64,000 nucleotides of DNA, taken from JAEUIV01 sp033763795. Its GTDB lineage: Bacteria; Planctomycetota; Phycisphaerae; Phycisphaerales; UBA1924. A program made the position numbers and the translations under genes. Of this stretch, positions 26,277-33,870 are shown piece by piece. Under the pieces are notes generated by a model. The model was not told where the DNA came from. It saw nothing but the letters and a program-made list of their open reading frames with translations, and searched no databases. How positions within the stretch are numbered: position 1 is the stretch's first letter; each line of letters begins with the position of its first letter. The stretch spans positions 30,323 to 94,322 of the forward strand of contig JANRJV010000004.1 in NCBI GenBank assembly GCA_033763795.1. The letters are read 5' to 3'.

Positions 26277-26488
26277 CACGAATCGCTCTCCGTTCCCTCT
26301 GATCTTTCGGGTGCTGCGGTTGAGCGGCTCCTCCGCCCGACCGTGCCAGCGTGCGCCAGGCGACGCCGACCGGCGCCGCGCAGAACAAGTGTGACGCCGA
26401 TTCGCCGCTGTGCAAGCAGGCCTCGGACTTCCCGGCCCCCATCCGCGCGCAGCACCGGCCAGCCGCTCGGGAATCGCCTGTCCCGTCC

Positions 26489-28570
26489 TCACTCGCGCTC
26501 GATCAGCAGCTTCCCGAAGGGCATGTTCAGCTCCACGCGATACGGGACGTTGTCCGCATCCACCCAAGCCTCCGAGCGGAACGGGCCCATCGGGGTCGTC
26601 AGCTCGCCCAAGTACCGCCCGCACGGGACGTCCGCCCCGCGGAACGCGACCGTCGTGTCCTCCAGCCGGGTCACCTTGTACGGCGTGGGCTGCACCCGCC
26701 AATCGGGAAACCCGAACCCGAGCGAGACCAGCTCGCGCGACTCGCCGGGCTTCAGCCCATAGCCGCGGAACTCGAAGTACGTCCACGCCGTCGCCGACGG
26801 CATGAACACATGGTTCGCCTCCAGCTTCGTGACCTGCTCGGGCAACTTCTCGCCGCCGCGCACCGCGTTTGCGCGGATCGCGCCGTCTTCGACGACGTAC
26901 GTCGCGACGACCGGCGTCGGACCCATCTGGTGCCAGTCGACCTTGCGGACCGCGCCCCCGGCGCTCAGCTCCGCGCGCAGCGTCGAGGGCGGGGAGCCGC
27001 CGCCCTTGGGCTTGCTCTCCGTGAAGAGGTAATAGCCCTCGTCGGCCCGGGTGATGACGTACGTCTCGTCGCCCGCCGGGAACTTCCCGAAGGTGTACCG
27101 GAACGCGCCCCGCGCCACTTCCTTGCCCGGGAGCGCCGCGGCTGCGACCGCATCCGCATCGCCCTCCTTCGCCGCCGGCGCGTCGCCCTGCTCGACCGTC
27201 CGCCTCAGGTTCGACATCAGCTCGTCGAGCTTCGCCCTGCTATGGGCTTCGCCGCGCAGATAAACACTCTCGATCTGCGCCGCATGTCGAACGTCCTCCA
27301 GCGGATTGCCCTTCACGAGCAGCAGCGAAGCGGTCTTTCCCGGCGCGATCGAGCCGAGCTTCTCTTCCACGCCGCAGAACCGCGCGGGCGTCATGGTCGC
27401 CGCTCGCAGGACGTCCGCCGGCTTGATCCCCGCGTCCTGCCAGAGCGCCATCTCCATGTGCACGGACGCGCCGGCGAAGATGAACGGGTTCGCGAGGTCG
27501 GTGCCCACCATCAGCGGCACGCCCTCGTCATGCAGGATCTTCACCAGCTTCTGCATCGGGGGCACGACCTGCGCCGCGTACTGAGCCCAGCTCGTGTACT
27601 GCGGGCTCATCCAGAACTCGCGGATATGCCCCGGCACATACGCCAACATCGGGTCCGCCGCCGCGTCCTTCTCGATCGTCCGCCCGATGCCCTGCATCAC
27701 GACGATCGTCGGGCACTGCACCATGCCCGAAGCCGCCACCTCCCGCGCCAGGCCCCGCAGCGCCTCCTCCGAGACTTCCTCGAACGACGCCCAGCCCGCC
27801 AGCGTGCGGTTCACCGGGCGGTTGCGCTCCTCTTCCTTCCCCGCGAGCCCCGCGATGGCGGCGTCGAACCGCATCAGATGCTCGTTGCACGACTGCCCCG
27901 CCGCGAGCGCCTCGCGCAGCGTCACGCTCTCGGGGATGTGGCCCGTCACCTTCAGCCCCGCCGCCTTCGCCTCGGCGAGCACCGCCTCGTACACGTCCTT
28001 CTTCAGCCGCGAGTACACCTTGATCTGATCGACCCCCGCCGCCTTGAGCTTCCGCACCGCGGCCCGACCCTGCTCGGGCGTGTCGCACGCCTCGGAGAAG
28101 GGCCACACTGGCGGATCGCCGTCGATGATCGCGCCCGTCACGAACAGATCGGGCCCGAGCGTCCGCCCCTCGCGGCAGTCATCGCGCAGCGCGACCACCA
28201 CATCCGTCGGTCCTCCCAGGTCGCGCGCCGCCGTCACGCCGTGAACCACCAGCATCGTCGGGTACGTCTCGGGGCTCGCCGTTAGATGCACGTGCGCATC
28301 GAACAGCCCGGGCATCGCGTAAAGACCGCGCGCGTCCACGTCCGCGACGCCCGCCCCGGCGACCGCCTCACCGGCGGGCACGAGCCGCGCGATCACGCCG
28401 TCCGTGATCACGATGTCCTTCCCGCGGATTAGCTCCGCCCGCTCCACGTCGACGATCGCCGCACCGCGGATGACGGCCGTCCCCGCCATCGCCTCATACG
28501 CGGCCGCCCCCAACAGGCACGACCCAAGCAGAACACCCCTCGTCGCGATCGATTCGGCTCGCCTGCGCAT
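26489..28570 (-). CDS. Exported metal-dependent amidohydrolase with extra C-terminal domain
   Basis: ATG 28570 has GGAGG seven bases upstream; 693 residues with an N-terminal hydrophobic signal (GVLLGSCLLGAAAYEAMA). Residues 30 to about 430 form an imidazolonepropionase-like amidohydrolase: His93 and His95 in FDAHVHL, the likely carboxylated Lys184 in QIKVYS, His211 in VTGHIPE, His231 in NEHLMRF and Asp358 in VGTDLANP, so all metal ligands are present. The later segment GSIAPGKTASLLLVKGNPL closes the composite beta-domain. The remaining 230 or so residues form a separate beta-rich domain I do not recognise. It probably hydrolyses a peptide-like or cyclic amide outside the cytoplasm; the substrate is unknown. 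Confidence 0.88.
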   Translation of the reverse strand: MRRRAESIATRGVLLGSCLLGAAAYEAMAGTAVIRGAAIVDVERAELIRGKDIVITDGVIARLVPAGEAVAGAGVADVDARGLYAMPGLFDAHVHLTASPETYPTMLVVHGVTAARDLGGPTDVVVALRDDCREGRTLGPDLFVTGAIIDGDPPVWPFSEACDTPEQGRAAVRKLKAAGVDQIKVYSRLKKDVYEAVLAEAKAAGLKVTGHIPESVTLREALAAGQSCNEHLMRFDAAIAGLAGKEEERNRPVNRTLAGWASFEEVSEEALRGLAREVAASGMVQCPTIVVMQGIGRTIEKDAAADPMLAYVPGHIREFWMSPQYTSWAQYAAQVVPPMQKLVKILHDEGVPLMVGTDLANPFIFAGASVHMEMALWQDAGIKPADVLRAATMTPARFCGVEEKLGSIAPGKTASLLLVKGNPLEDVRHAAQIESVYLRGEAHSRAKLDELMSNLRRTVEQGDAPAAKEGDADAVAAAALPGKEVARGAFRYTFGKFPAGDETYVITRADEGYYLFTESKPKGGGSPPSTLRAELSAGGAVRKVDWHQMGPTPVVATYVVEDGAIRANAVRGGEKLPEQVTKLEANHVFMPSATAWTYFEFRGYGLKPGESRELVSLGFGFPDWRVQPTPYKVTRLEDTTVAFRGADVPCGRYLGELTTPMGPFRSEAWVDADNVPYRVELNMPFGKLLIERE

Positions 28571-28791
28571 GCACCGTCCTCCAGAAGACGTGACTGATCA
28601 CCGGACGAAGTGATACCTCCTCCGGGCCACGCCCGCGCAGACCCTCCGCGGGGCGCCCCTTCTTCCGCGGCTCCCGGCGCCGGTTTCAGCTCGCACATCG
28701 GGCTCATCGCCCGTCCGCCCACACCCCCGCCCGGCGCGCCCCCGCCACAGGACCCGCCACGCACATCGCCATCCCGGCCCCCCCCAGCCGC

Positions 28792-30333
28792 TCAGGGGCA
28801 GACGGTATTGAAACGCGACAGAACGCTGGAGATATCCGCGAAGTTCACGGCGCCGTCGCCGTTGGCGTCGCCGGGGCCGAACGCACTTGTCGTGTCGCCG
28901 AAGCTCGCCAGGACGCTGGTGACATCATCGAAGCCGACCGCTCCGCTGCCGTTCGCGTCGCCGACGCACGGCGGCGGCGCAATGCCGCCAATCTCGACGC
29001 GGACGATCGCGGCGTCGCCCCCGATTCTGCCCGCGGCGAGCACGCGGCCGTCGGCCTGCGTCGACAACGCATTAAACGCCGAGGGAAGCGGGCCCGTGCT
29101 CGCAGTGAACGCGCCGTCGTCCCCGAGCGTGTACAGGGTCGTTCGGCCGCCGGCCACCAGCGGCCCGCCGTCGCTGATGATCGCGCGGCCTCGCACGATG
29201 CGGACTCGCGCAAACTCGCCGTCGACCTGGTAGCTCGGGAACGCGTTGAATGATGGGTCGATCTGGCCCGTCGTGCCCAGACGGACCGCAAAGAGCTGCG
29301 TCGGCCCGAACTGGTCGAGGTTGAAGTCGAAGAAGACGCCGTTGCCCACGATGAGCAGCCCGCCGTCGGCTTGCGCCGCGAGGGACGTCCCGCCCGCGGT
29401 CTGCACGCCCATGGGCGAGCCGGGCGCGGGAGGAAACGCGATCACGGCCAGTCCCGACGCGCCGAAGGCGGGATCGAGAGCCCCGGTCGAAGCGTCAAGA
29501 CGCGCCGCCACGAGCTCGCTGCCCGAAGTCCCGGTCACGATGATCTGGCCGCCCCTCAGAATCGCATCGTTCGCGGAAGTCAGGACGGTGCTCGCCGGGA
29601 AGTTGATCGTTGTGCGACCGCCCGCGCCGAAGGCCGGGTCGACGGCCCCGCTCTCCGTCAGCCCGACGATCGCCCAGTTGTTGACGATCCGATTGCCGGG
29701 ATTGGTCGAGTAGTTGCCCACGACCCGGATCGCCCCCGTCGGCAGCACCAGCAGACGCGCGGTCGTGTCGGACAGTCCCGACGAAAGATCGACGAGCACG
29801 CGCCCGCCCGAGCCGAAAGTCGTGTCCAGCGTGCCGTTGGAATTGAACCGCGCGATCGCCACGTCCGAGTAGCGACCGAAGGTCGTGCCCACGGGGGTGG
29901 TGACGGTTGCGCCGGGCCCGATGCTGTCACCGGCCACGAGGATCCGCCCGTCGGGCAGGATCACGACGCTGGTCGCCGTGTCGAAGCGCGGCGCGCCGAA
30001 GTCGAGTTCGACCGTGCCGCTTGAGTTGAACGACGGATCGGGCGCGCCCGTCGGCAGCAGCCTCGCGACAAGGAAGTTCGACCCGCCCGCGCCGCCGGTC
30101 GTCACCCGTGAACCGACCGCGACGATGCGCCCGTCGGGCTGAACAGACAGGTCCTTCCACGACTCGCTGAGCACCGGTGCACCCGTCACGGCGATCCCGC
30201 CAGAACCAAAGGCGGCGTCGACCACGATCTGTCCCGACGCCTGCACGGCTCCCGCCGCAAGCCCCGAAAGCGGAACAACCGTTCTGATCAGCAGGTCGCG
30301 GAGGCGGAACGTCGTCAAACCACGCGTGAACAT
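28792..30333 (-). CDS. Secreted delta-60 repeat protein with double dockerin-like C-terminus
   Basis: The start at ATG 30333 gives 513 residues with a membrane/secretion segment (LLIRTVVPLSGLAAGAVQASG). Several repeats of the delta-60 type follow, marked by DGRIVAVGS, LVARLLPTGAPDPSFNSSGTV and FNSNGTLDTTFGSGGRVLVD. The C-terminus contains two consecutive dockerin-like calcium loops, GDANGSGAVGFDDVTSVLASF and GDANGDGAVNFADISSVLSRF (each quoted within its motif), and ends TVCP. Delta-60 repeats are thought to form extracellular beta-propellers. It lies between the amidohydrolase and the tandem FG-GAP genes, all on the same strand but with gaps of 150-220 bp, so separate promoters are possible. 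Confidence 0.86.
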   Translation of the reverse strand: MFTRGLTTFRLRDLLIRTVVPLSGLAAGAVQASGQIVVDAAFGSGGIAVTGAPVLSESWKDLSVQPDGRIVAVGSRVTTGGAGGSNFLVARLLPTGAPDPSFNSSGTVELDFGAPRFDTATSVVILPDGRILVAGDSIGPGATVTTPVGTTFGRYSDVAIARFNSNGTLDTTFGSGGRVLVDLSSGLSDTTARLLVLPTGAIRVVGNYSTNPGNRIVNNWAIVGLTESGAVDPAFGAGGRTTINFPASTVLTSANDAILRGGQIIVTGTSGSELVAARLDASTGALDPAFGASGLAVIAFPPAPGSPMGVQTAGGTSLAAQADGGLLIVGNGVFFDFNLDQFGPTQLFAVRLGTTGQIDPSFNAFPSYQVDGEFARVRIVRGRAIISDGGPLVAGGRTTLYTLGDDGAFTASTGPLPSAFNALSTQADGRVLAAGRIGGDAAIVRVEIGGIAPPPCVGDANGSGAVGFDDVTSVLASFGDTTSAFGPGDANGDGAVNFADISSVLSRFNTVCP

Positions 30334-30481
30334 GCGGCGTATCTCCGCACGCCGCCCGTGATGCCCGTCCAGGGCGCGGCGCGCCCCGTTCAATGTCGCC
30401 GCCGCACGGCCGCCTTGCAGACAAAGCCGCCAGCGCCCCGCCGCGGCGCAAGAGTCACCCGCGCGTCCGCCCCGGACTCTC

Positions 30482-31867
30482 TCACGGGCACGTCGCGTTG
30501 AAGTTCCGCAGGACGTCGACGACATCCGCGAAGTTCACACTTCGGTCGCCGTTCGCATCGCCCGGGCAGGCAGGGGGAAGGGCAGTCCCCCATGAGAAAG
30601 CCGCCGCGCTGAAGAAGAAAGTGGCGCTGCCCGAGTCCGTTCCGTTGCTGTCGTCCTGCTGCGCCCCGACGATAAGGTCATCGAAGCCATCGTTGTTCAC
30701 ATCTCCCACGCCGCTGACGGACCAGCCGAAGTAGTCCTCCGCCGAATCGCCGTTGAAGGTGTGGAGGACCGCCCCGGTGGCCCCGGAGAAGACGCGGGCG
30801 CTGCCGGAATCTGTGCCGTTGTTGTCATCGAGAATTGCCCCAACGATGACGTCGTCGAAGCCGTCGTTGTTGACATCTCCCGCGCCGCTGACGGAGAAGC
30901 CGAAGTTGTCAAACTCAGAGTCACCGTTGAAGGTGTGGAGGACGGCGCCGGTCGCACCGGAGAAAACCTGGGCGCTGCCGGAGTCGACGCCGTTGTTGTC
31001 GTCGAGCCAAGCTCCGACGATGAGGTCGTCAAAGCCGTCGTTGTTGACGTCCCCTGCGCCGCTGACGGAATAGCCGAAGTAGTCCCCTGCCGAGTCGCCG
31101 TTGAAGGCGTAGAGGACGCCGCCGGTCGATCCAGAGAACACGCGGACGGTGCCGGAGAACGGGCCGTTGTTGAAGCTCTGGGGTGCTCCGACAACGACAT
31201 CGTCGAAGCCGTCATTATTCACGTCGCCCGCGTCGCTGACGGACCAGCCGAAGGAGAACTCGCCTCCGAAGGAATACAAGAGCTGCCCTGTGGCCCCGGA
31301 GAACACTCGGGCGGTGGGGAAGGCGGCGTCGGGATAGCTCCCAACGATGACGTCATCGAAGCCGTCGTTGTTCACGTCTCCCGCGCCGCTGACAGACCAG
31401 CCGAAAAAGTCCAACGCCGCGTCGCCGTTGAAGGTGTAGAGGATCGCGCCGGTGGCACCGGAGAAGACGAGGGCGCGGCCGACGGCGTAGCCGTTGCTGC
31501 TGTGGTAGGGGGCCCCGACGATGACGTCGTCGAAGCCGTCGCCGTTCACATCTCCCGCGCCGCTGACGGAAATGCCGAGAAAGTCCTCCACCGCGCCGCC
31601 GTTGAAGGTGTAGAGGATCGCACCGGTCGCGCCGGAGACAACGCGCGCGCTGCCGAAGTCGGCGAACCCGGTCCCGGGTATCCCGACGATGAAGTCTTCG
31701 AAACCGTCGTTGTTCACATCGCCCGCCCCGCTGACGGAGTAACCGCAGTTATCGAACGGCGCGTCTCCCTTGAAGGGGAAGACAGGGACGTAAACGACCT
31801 GCCCGGCGGCCGCGGACGCCACCATCGCCAACGCCACAGGTCCCCACACAGTCCGGCAATTCATCAT
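30482..31867 (-). CDS. Secreted FG-GAP repeat protein with dockerin-like tail (tandem copy 1)
   Basis: The message has AAAGGGG before two consecutive ATGs (31867 and 31864); the longer gives 461 residues. A signal peptide (VALAMVASAAAG) is followed by seven or eight near-identical propeller units of about 58 residues, with SVSGAGDVNNDGFDDVIVGA, SGSARVFSGATGAVLHTFNG and variants. The tail is CPGDANGDRSVNFADVVD... ending ATCP. It is a close paralogue of the next upstream gene (32114-33514), with matching 5' leader and tail DNA. Likely a calcium-binding extracellular or surface protein; ligand unknown. Confidence 0.88.
   Translation of the reverse strand: MMNCRTVWGPVALAMVASAAAGQVVYVPVFPFKGDAPFDNCGYSVSGAGDVNNDGFEDFIVGIPGTGFADFGSARVVSGATGAILYTFNGGAVEDFLGISVSGAGDVNGDGFDDVIVGAPYHSSNGYAVGRALVFSGATGAILYTFNGDAALDFFGWSVSGAGDVNNDGFDDVIVGSYPDAAFPTARVFSGATGQLLYSFGGEFSFGWSVSDAGDVNNDGFDDVVVGAPQSFNNGPFSGTVRVFSGSTGGVLYAFNGDSAGDYFGYSVSGAGDVNNDGFDDLIVGAWLDDNNGVDSGSAQVFSGATGAVLHTFNGDSEFDNFGFSVSGAGDVNNDGFDDVIVGAILDDNNGTDSGSARVFSGATGAVLHTFNGDSAEDYFGWSVSGVGDVNNDGFDDLIVGAQQDDSNGTDSGSATFFFSAAAFSWGTALPPACPGDANGDRSVNFADVVDVLRNFNATCP
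30600..31750. repeat. Array of ~174-bp tandem repeats within FG-GAP gene copy 1
   Basis: Each 58-residue propeller unit is encoded by about 174 bp, and the units are strongly similar at the DNA level (recurrent GTTGTTGACATC or GTTGTTCACATC words and CCGGAGAAGAC words). Some units are shorter where a repeat has been trimmed, as around 31200-31320. Confidence 0.75.
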
Positions 31868-32006
31868 CGTTCCCCTTTCACGAGTTCCGCGGCTCATGCC
31901 GCCCCCACTTCGCTCAGCCAGGCGGAGTGCACCCACTCGAAACTCGTCGCGTGCGGCACTCGCTCCGTCGCGCATACGATGCCACCGGTTTTACCCCAAG
32001 CAAATC
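31868..32006. repeat. Conserved upstream leader shared with the second FG-GAP copy
   Basis: The 53 bp at 31879-31931 match 33526-33578 with a single difference, and a further match around TACCCCAAGCAAATC lies at 31992-32006 and 33638-33652. On the transcript strand the block contains a GCGGC-ATGA-GCCGC hairpin just before the ribosome-binding site. The block therefore looks like a duplicated and conserved leader or promoter region. Confidence 0.8.
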
Positions 32007-32113
32007 GCAGACGCGGGTTCGCGCACGAATACGCTCAACGGCTGGAAAATAGGCGAGAGGAGCCGCCACAGCAGCTTCTCGCCTTCACCGCAAGCGATAT
32101 TGCCCCAGCTCTC

Positions 32114-33514
32114 TCAGGGGCACGTCGCGTTGAAGTTCCGCAGGACGTCGACGACATCCGCGAAGTTCACGCTCCGGTCGCCGTTCGCATCGCCCGGGCA
32201 CGGCGCGGGCGGAGCGGGCAGCGGCACGCTGAAGAAAACTCGCGCGCTGCCGGAGTTTTCGCCGTTGTTGTCGTCCCAGTAGGCCCCGACGATGAGGTCG
32301 TCGAAGCCGTCGTTGTTGACATCCCCCGCGCCGCTGACCGAGAAGCCGAACAGGTCGCCCTCCGAGTCGCCGGTGAACGTGTAGAGGATCGCGCCGGTGG
32401 CCCCCGAAAAGACGCGGGCGCTGCCGGAGTTAAAGCCGACATTGTCATCGAATCGCGCGCCGACTATGAAATCGTCGGAACCGTCGTTGCTCACGTCTCC
32501 CGCGCCGCTGACGGAGACGCCGAACTGGTCGCCCCCCGAGTCGCCGTTGAACGTGGAGAGGATGGCACCGGTTGCGCCGGAGAAGACGCGGGCGCTGCCG
32601 GATGCATCGCCGTTGTTGTCGTCGAACAAGGCTCCGACGATGAGGTCGCCGAAGCCGTCGTTGTTCACATCTCCCGCGCCACTGACGGACCAGCCGAAGA
32701 GGTCGCCCGCCGAGTCCCCGTTGAAGGTGTAGAGGACAGCGCCTGTCGCGCCCGAGAACACGTTCGCGCTTCCGGAATCCACGCCGTTGCTGTCGTCCCA
32801 GCGTGCTCCGACGATGAGGTCGTCGAAGCCATCGTTGTTGACGTCCCCGGCGCCGCTAACGGAATGGCCGAACCAGTCGTCCGCCGAGTCGCCGTTGAAG
32901 GTGTACAGGACGGCCCCGGTCGCGCCGGAAAGAACGCGCGCGCTGCCGGAGTCAATGCCGTTGTCGTCGTCGAGTCGGGCCCCCACGATAAGGTCGTCGA
33001 ATCCGTCGTTATTGACGTCGCCCGCGCCGCTGACAGAGCTGCCGAAGTTATCGCCAGCCGAGTCGCCGTTGAAGGTGTAGAGGACGGCCCCGGTCGCGCC
33101 GGAGAATACGCGCGCGCTCCCAGATCCATCGCCGTTGTTGTCGTCGAGATTTGCCCCGACGATGAGATCGTCGAACCCATCATTGTTGACGTCGCCCGCG
33201 CCGCTGACGGAGAAGCCGAAGTTATCACCAGCCGAGTCGCCGTTGAACGTGTAGAGGACGGCCCCGGTCGCTCCCGAGAAGACACGGGCGCTGCCGGATT
33301 CGATGCCGTTGTTGTCGTCGAAATGTGCCCCGACGATGAAGTCGTCGAAGCCATCGTTGTTTACATCCCCCGCTCCGCTGACGGACCAGCCAAAGAAATC
33401 GCCCGCCGAGTCGCCGGTGAACGGGTACGAAGGAGCGTGGACGACCTGCGCCCCGGCCGCGGACGCCGCCATCGCCACCGCCAACACCCCGCACACAGTC
33501 CGCCAATCCATCAT
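32114..33514 (-). CDS. Secreted FG-GAP repeat protein with dockerin-like tail (tandem copy 2)
   Basis: Two ATGs (33514, 33511) follow GAGAGGAGAGCG; the first gives 466 residues. The signal peptide MMDWRTVCGVLAVAMAASAA resembles that of copy 1 (MMNCRTVWGPVALAMVASAA). Seven 58-residue units follow with GDSAGDNFGFSVSGAGDVNN, DGFDDLIVGA and GSARVFSGATGAVLYTFNG, nearly identical to each other. The C-terminus again reads CPGDANGDRSVNFADVVD... ATCP, almost base-for-base identical to copy 1. The pair is a recent tandem duplication. The repeated Asp-rich loops imply calcium binding. Confidence 0.88.
   Translation of the reverse strand: MMDWRTVCGVLAVAMAASAAGAQVVHAPSYPFTGDSAGDFFGWSVSGAGDVNNDGFDDFIVGAHFDDNNGIESGSARVFSGATGAVLYTFNGDSAGDNFGFSVSGAGDVNNDGFDDLIVGANLDDNNGDGSGSARVFSGATGAVLYTFNGDSAGDNFGSSVSGAGDVNNDGFDDLIVGARLDDDNGIDSGSARVLSGATGAVLYTFNGDSADDWFGHSVSGAGDVNNDGFDDLIVGARWDDSNGVDSGSANVFSGATGAVLYTFNGDSAGDLFGWSVSGAGDVNNDGFGDLIVGALFDDNNGDASGSARVFSGATGAILSTFNGDSGGDQFGVSVSGAGDVSNDGSDDFIVGARFDDNVGFNSGSARVFSGATGAILYTFTGDSEGDLFGFSVSGAGDVNNDGFDDLIVGAYWDDNNGENSGSARVFFSVPLPAPPAPCPGDANGDRSVNFADVVDVLRNFNATCP
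32250..33430. repeat. Array of ~174-bp tandem repeats within FG-GAP gene copy 2
   Basis: Seven consecutive units of about 174 bp, each beginning near a CGCGCTGCCGG-like word on the plus strand and each encoding one propeller blade. Similarity between units and with copy 1 makes copy-number change by recombination likely. Confidence 0.8.
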
Positions 33515-33870
33515 CGCTCTCCTCTCACGAGTTCCGCGGCTTATGCCGCCCCCACTTCGCTCAGCCAGGCGGAGTGCACTCCACCTGAAAAGCGGCACAC
33601 CCACGCCTATCCCGCCCCACAAGGATGACACCCGTTTAACCCCAAGCAAATCACAAACAGCCGCTTCGAGCGCAAACTCATACAACAGGAACCCACTCTG
33701 CCACATTGGCAGCCAGTTCCGCCAGCTGGCCACGGATCGCCCCTCCCCGGCAGCACGCCCCGGCCTCCGTCGCCGCTCCCGACCTGCCCCGGCTGGCACC
33801 GTCCTTGCACTCTCGCTTTCACACAGACACTGAACACCTCGATCCCTCTCCGATCCCCAAGGGGCTCACC
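33515..33870. other. Intergenic region between FG-GAP copy 2 and dnaK
   Basis: This 356-bp divergent region holds the duplicated leader (33526-33578 and 33638-33652) on its left side. On the dnaK side TTGCAC (about 33807) lies before a short 5' UTR, but no good -10 hexamer and no CIRCE inverted repeat (TTAGCACTC-type) is visible, so dnaK regulation cannot be read from it. Confidence 0.5.

Noticed and set aside
30600..33430. Possible CRISPR or satellite array
   Set aside because: The period is about 174 bp, there are no spacers, and the units stay in frame and encode FG-GAP blades.
30761..33628. Plus-strand open frame of 955 codons with a repeated pattern
   Set aside because: The apparent repeats only mirror the 174-bp propeller repeats of the minus-strand FG-GAP genes.
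33515..33870. CIRCE-type or heat-shock promoter in front of dnaK
   Set aside because: Only an isolated GCACTC half-site is seen; there is no paired inverted repeat and no convincing sigma-32 spacing.
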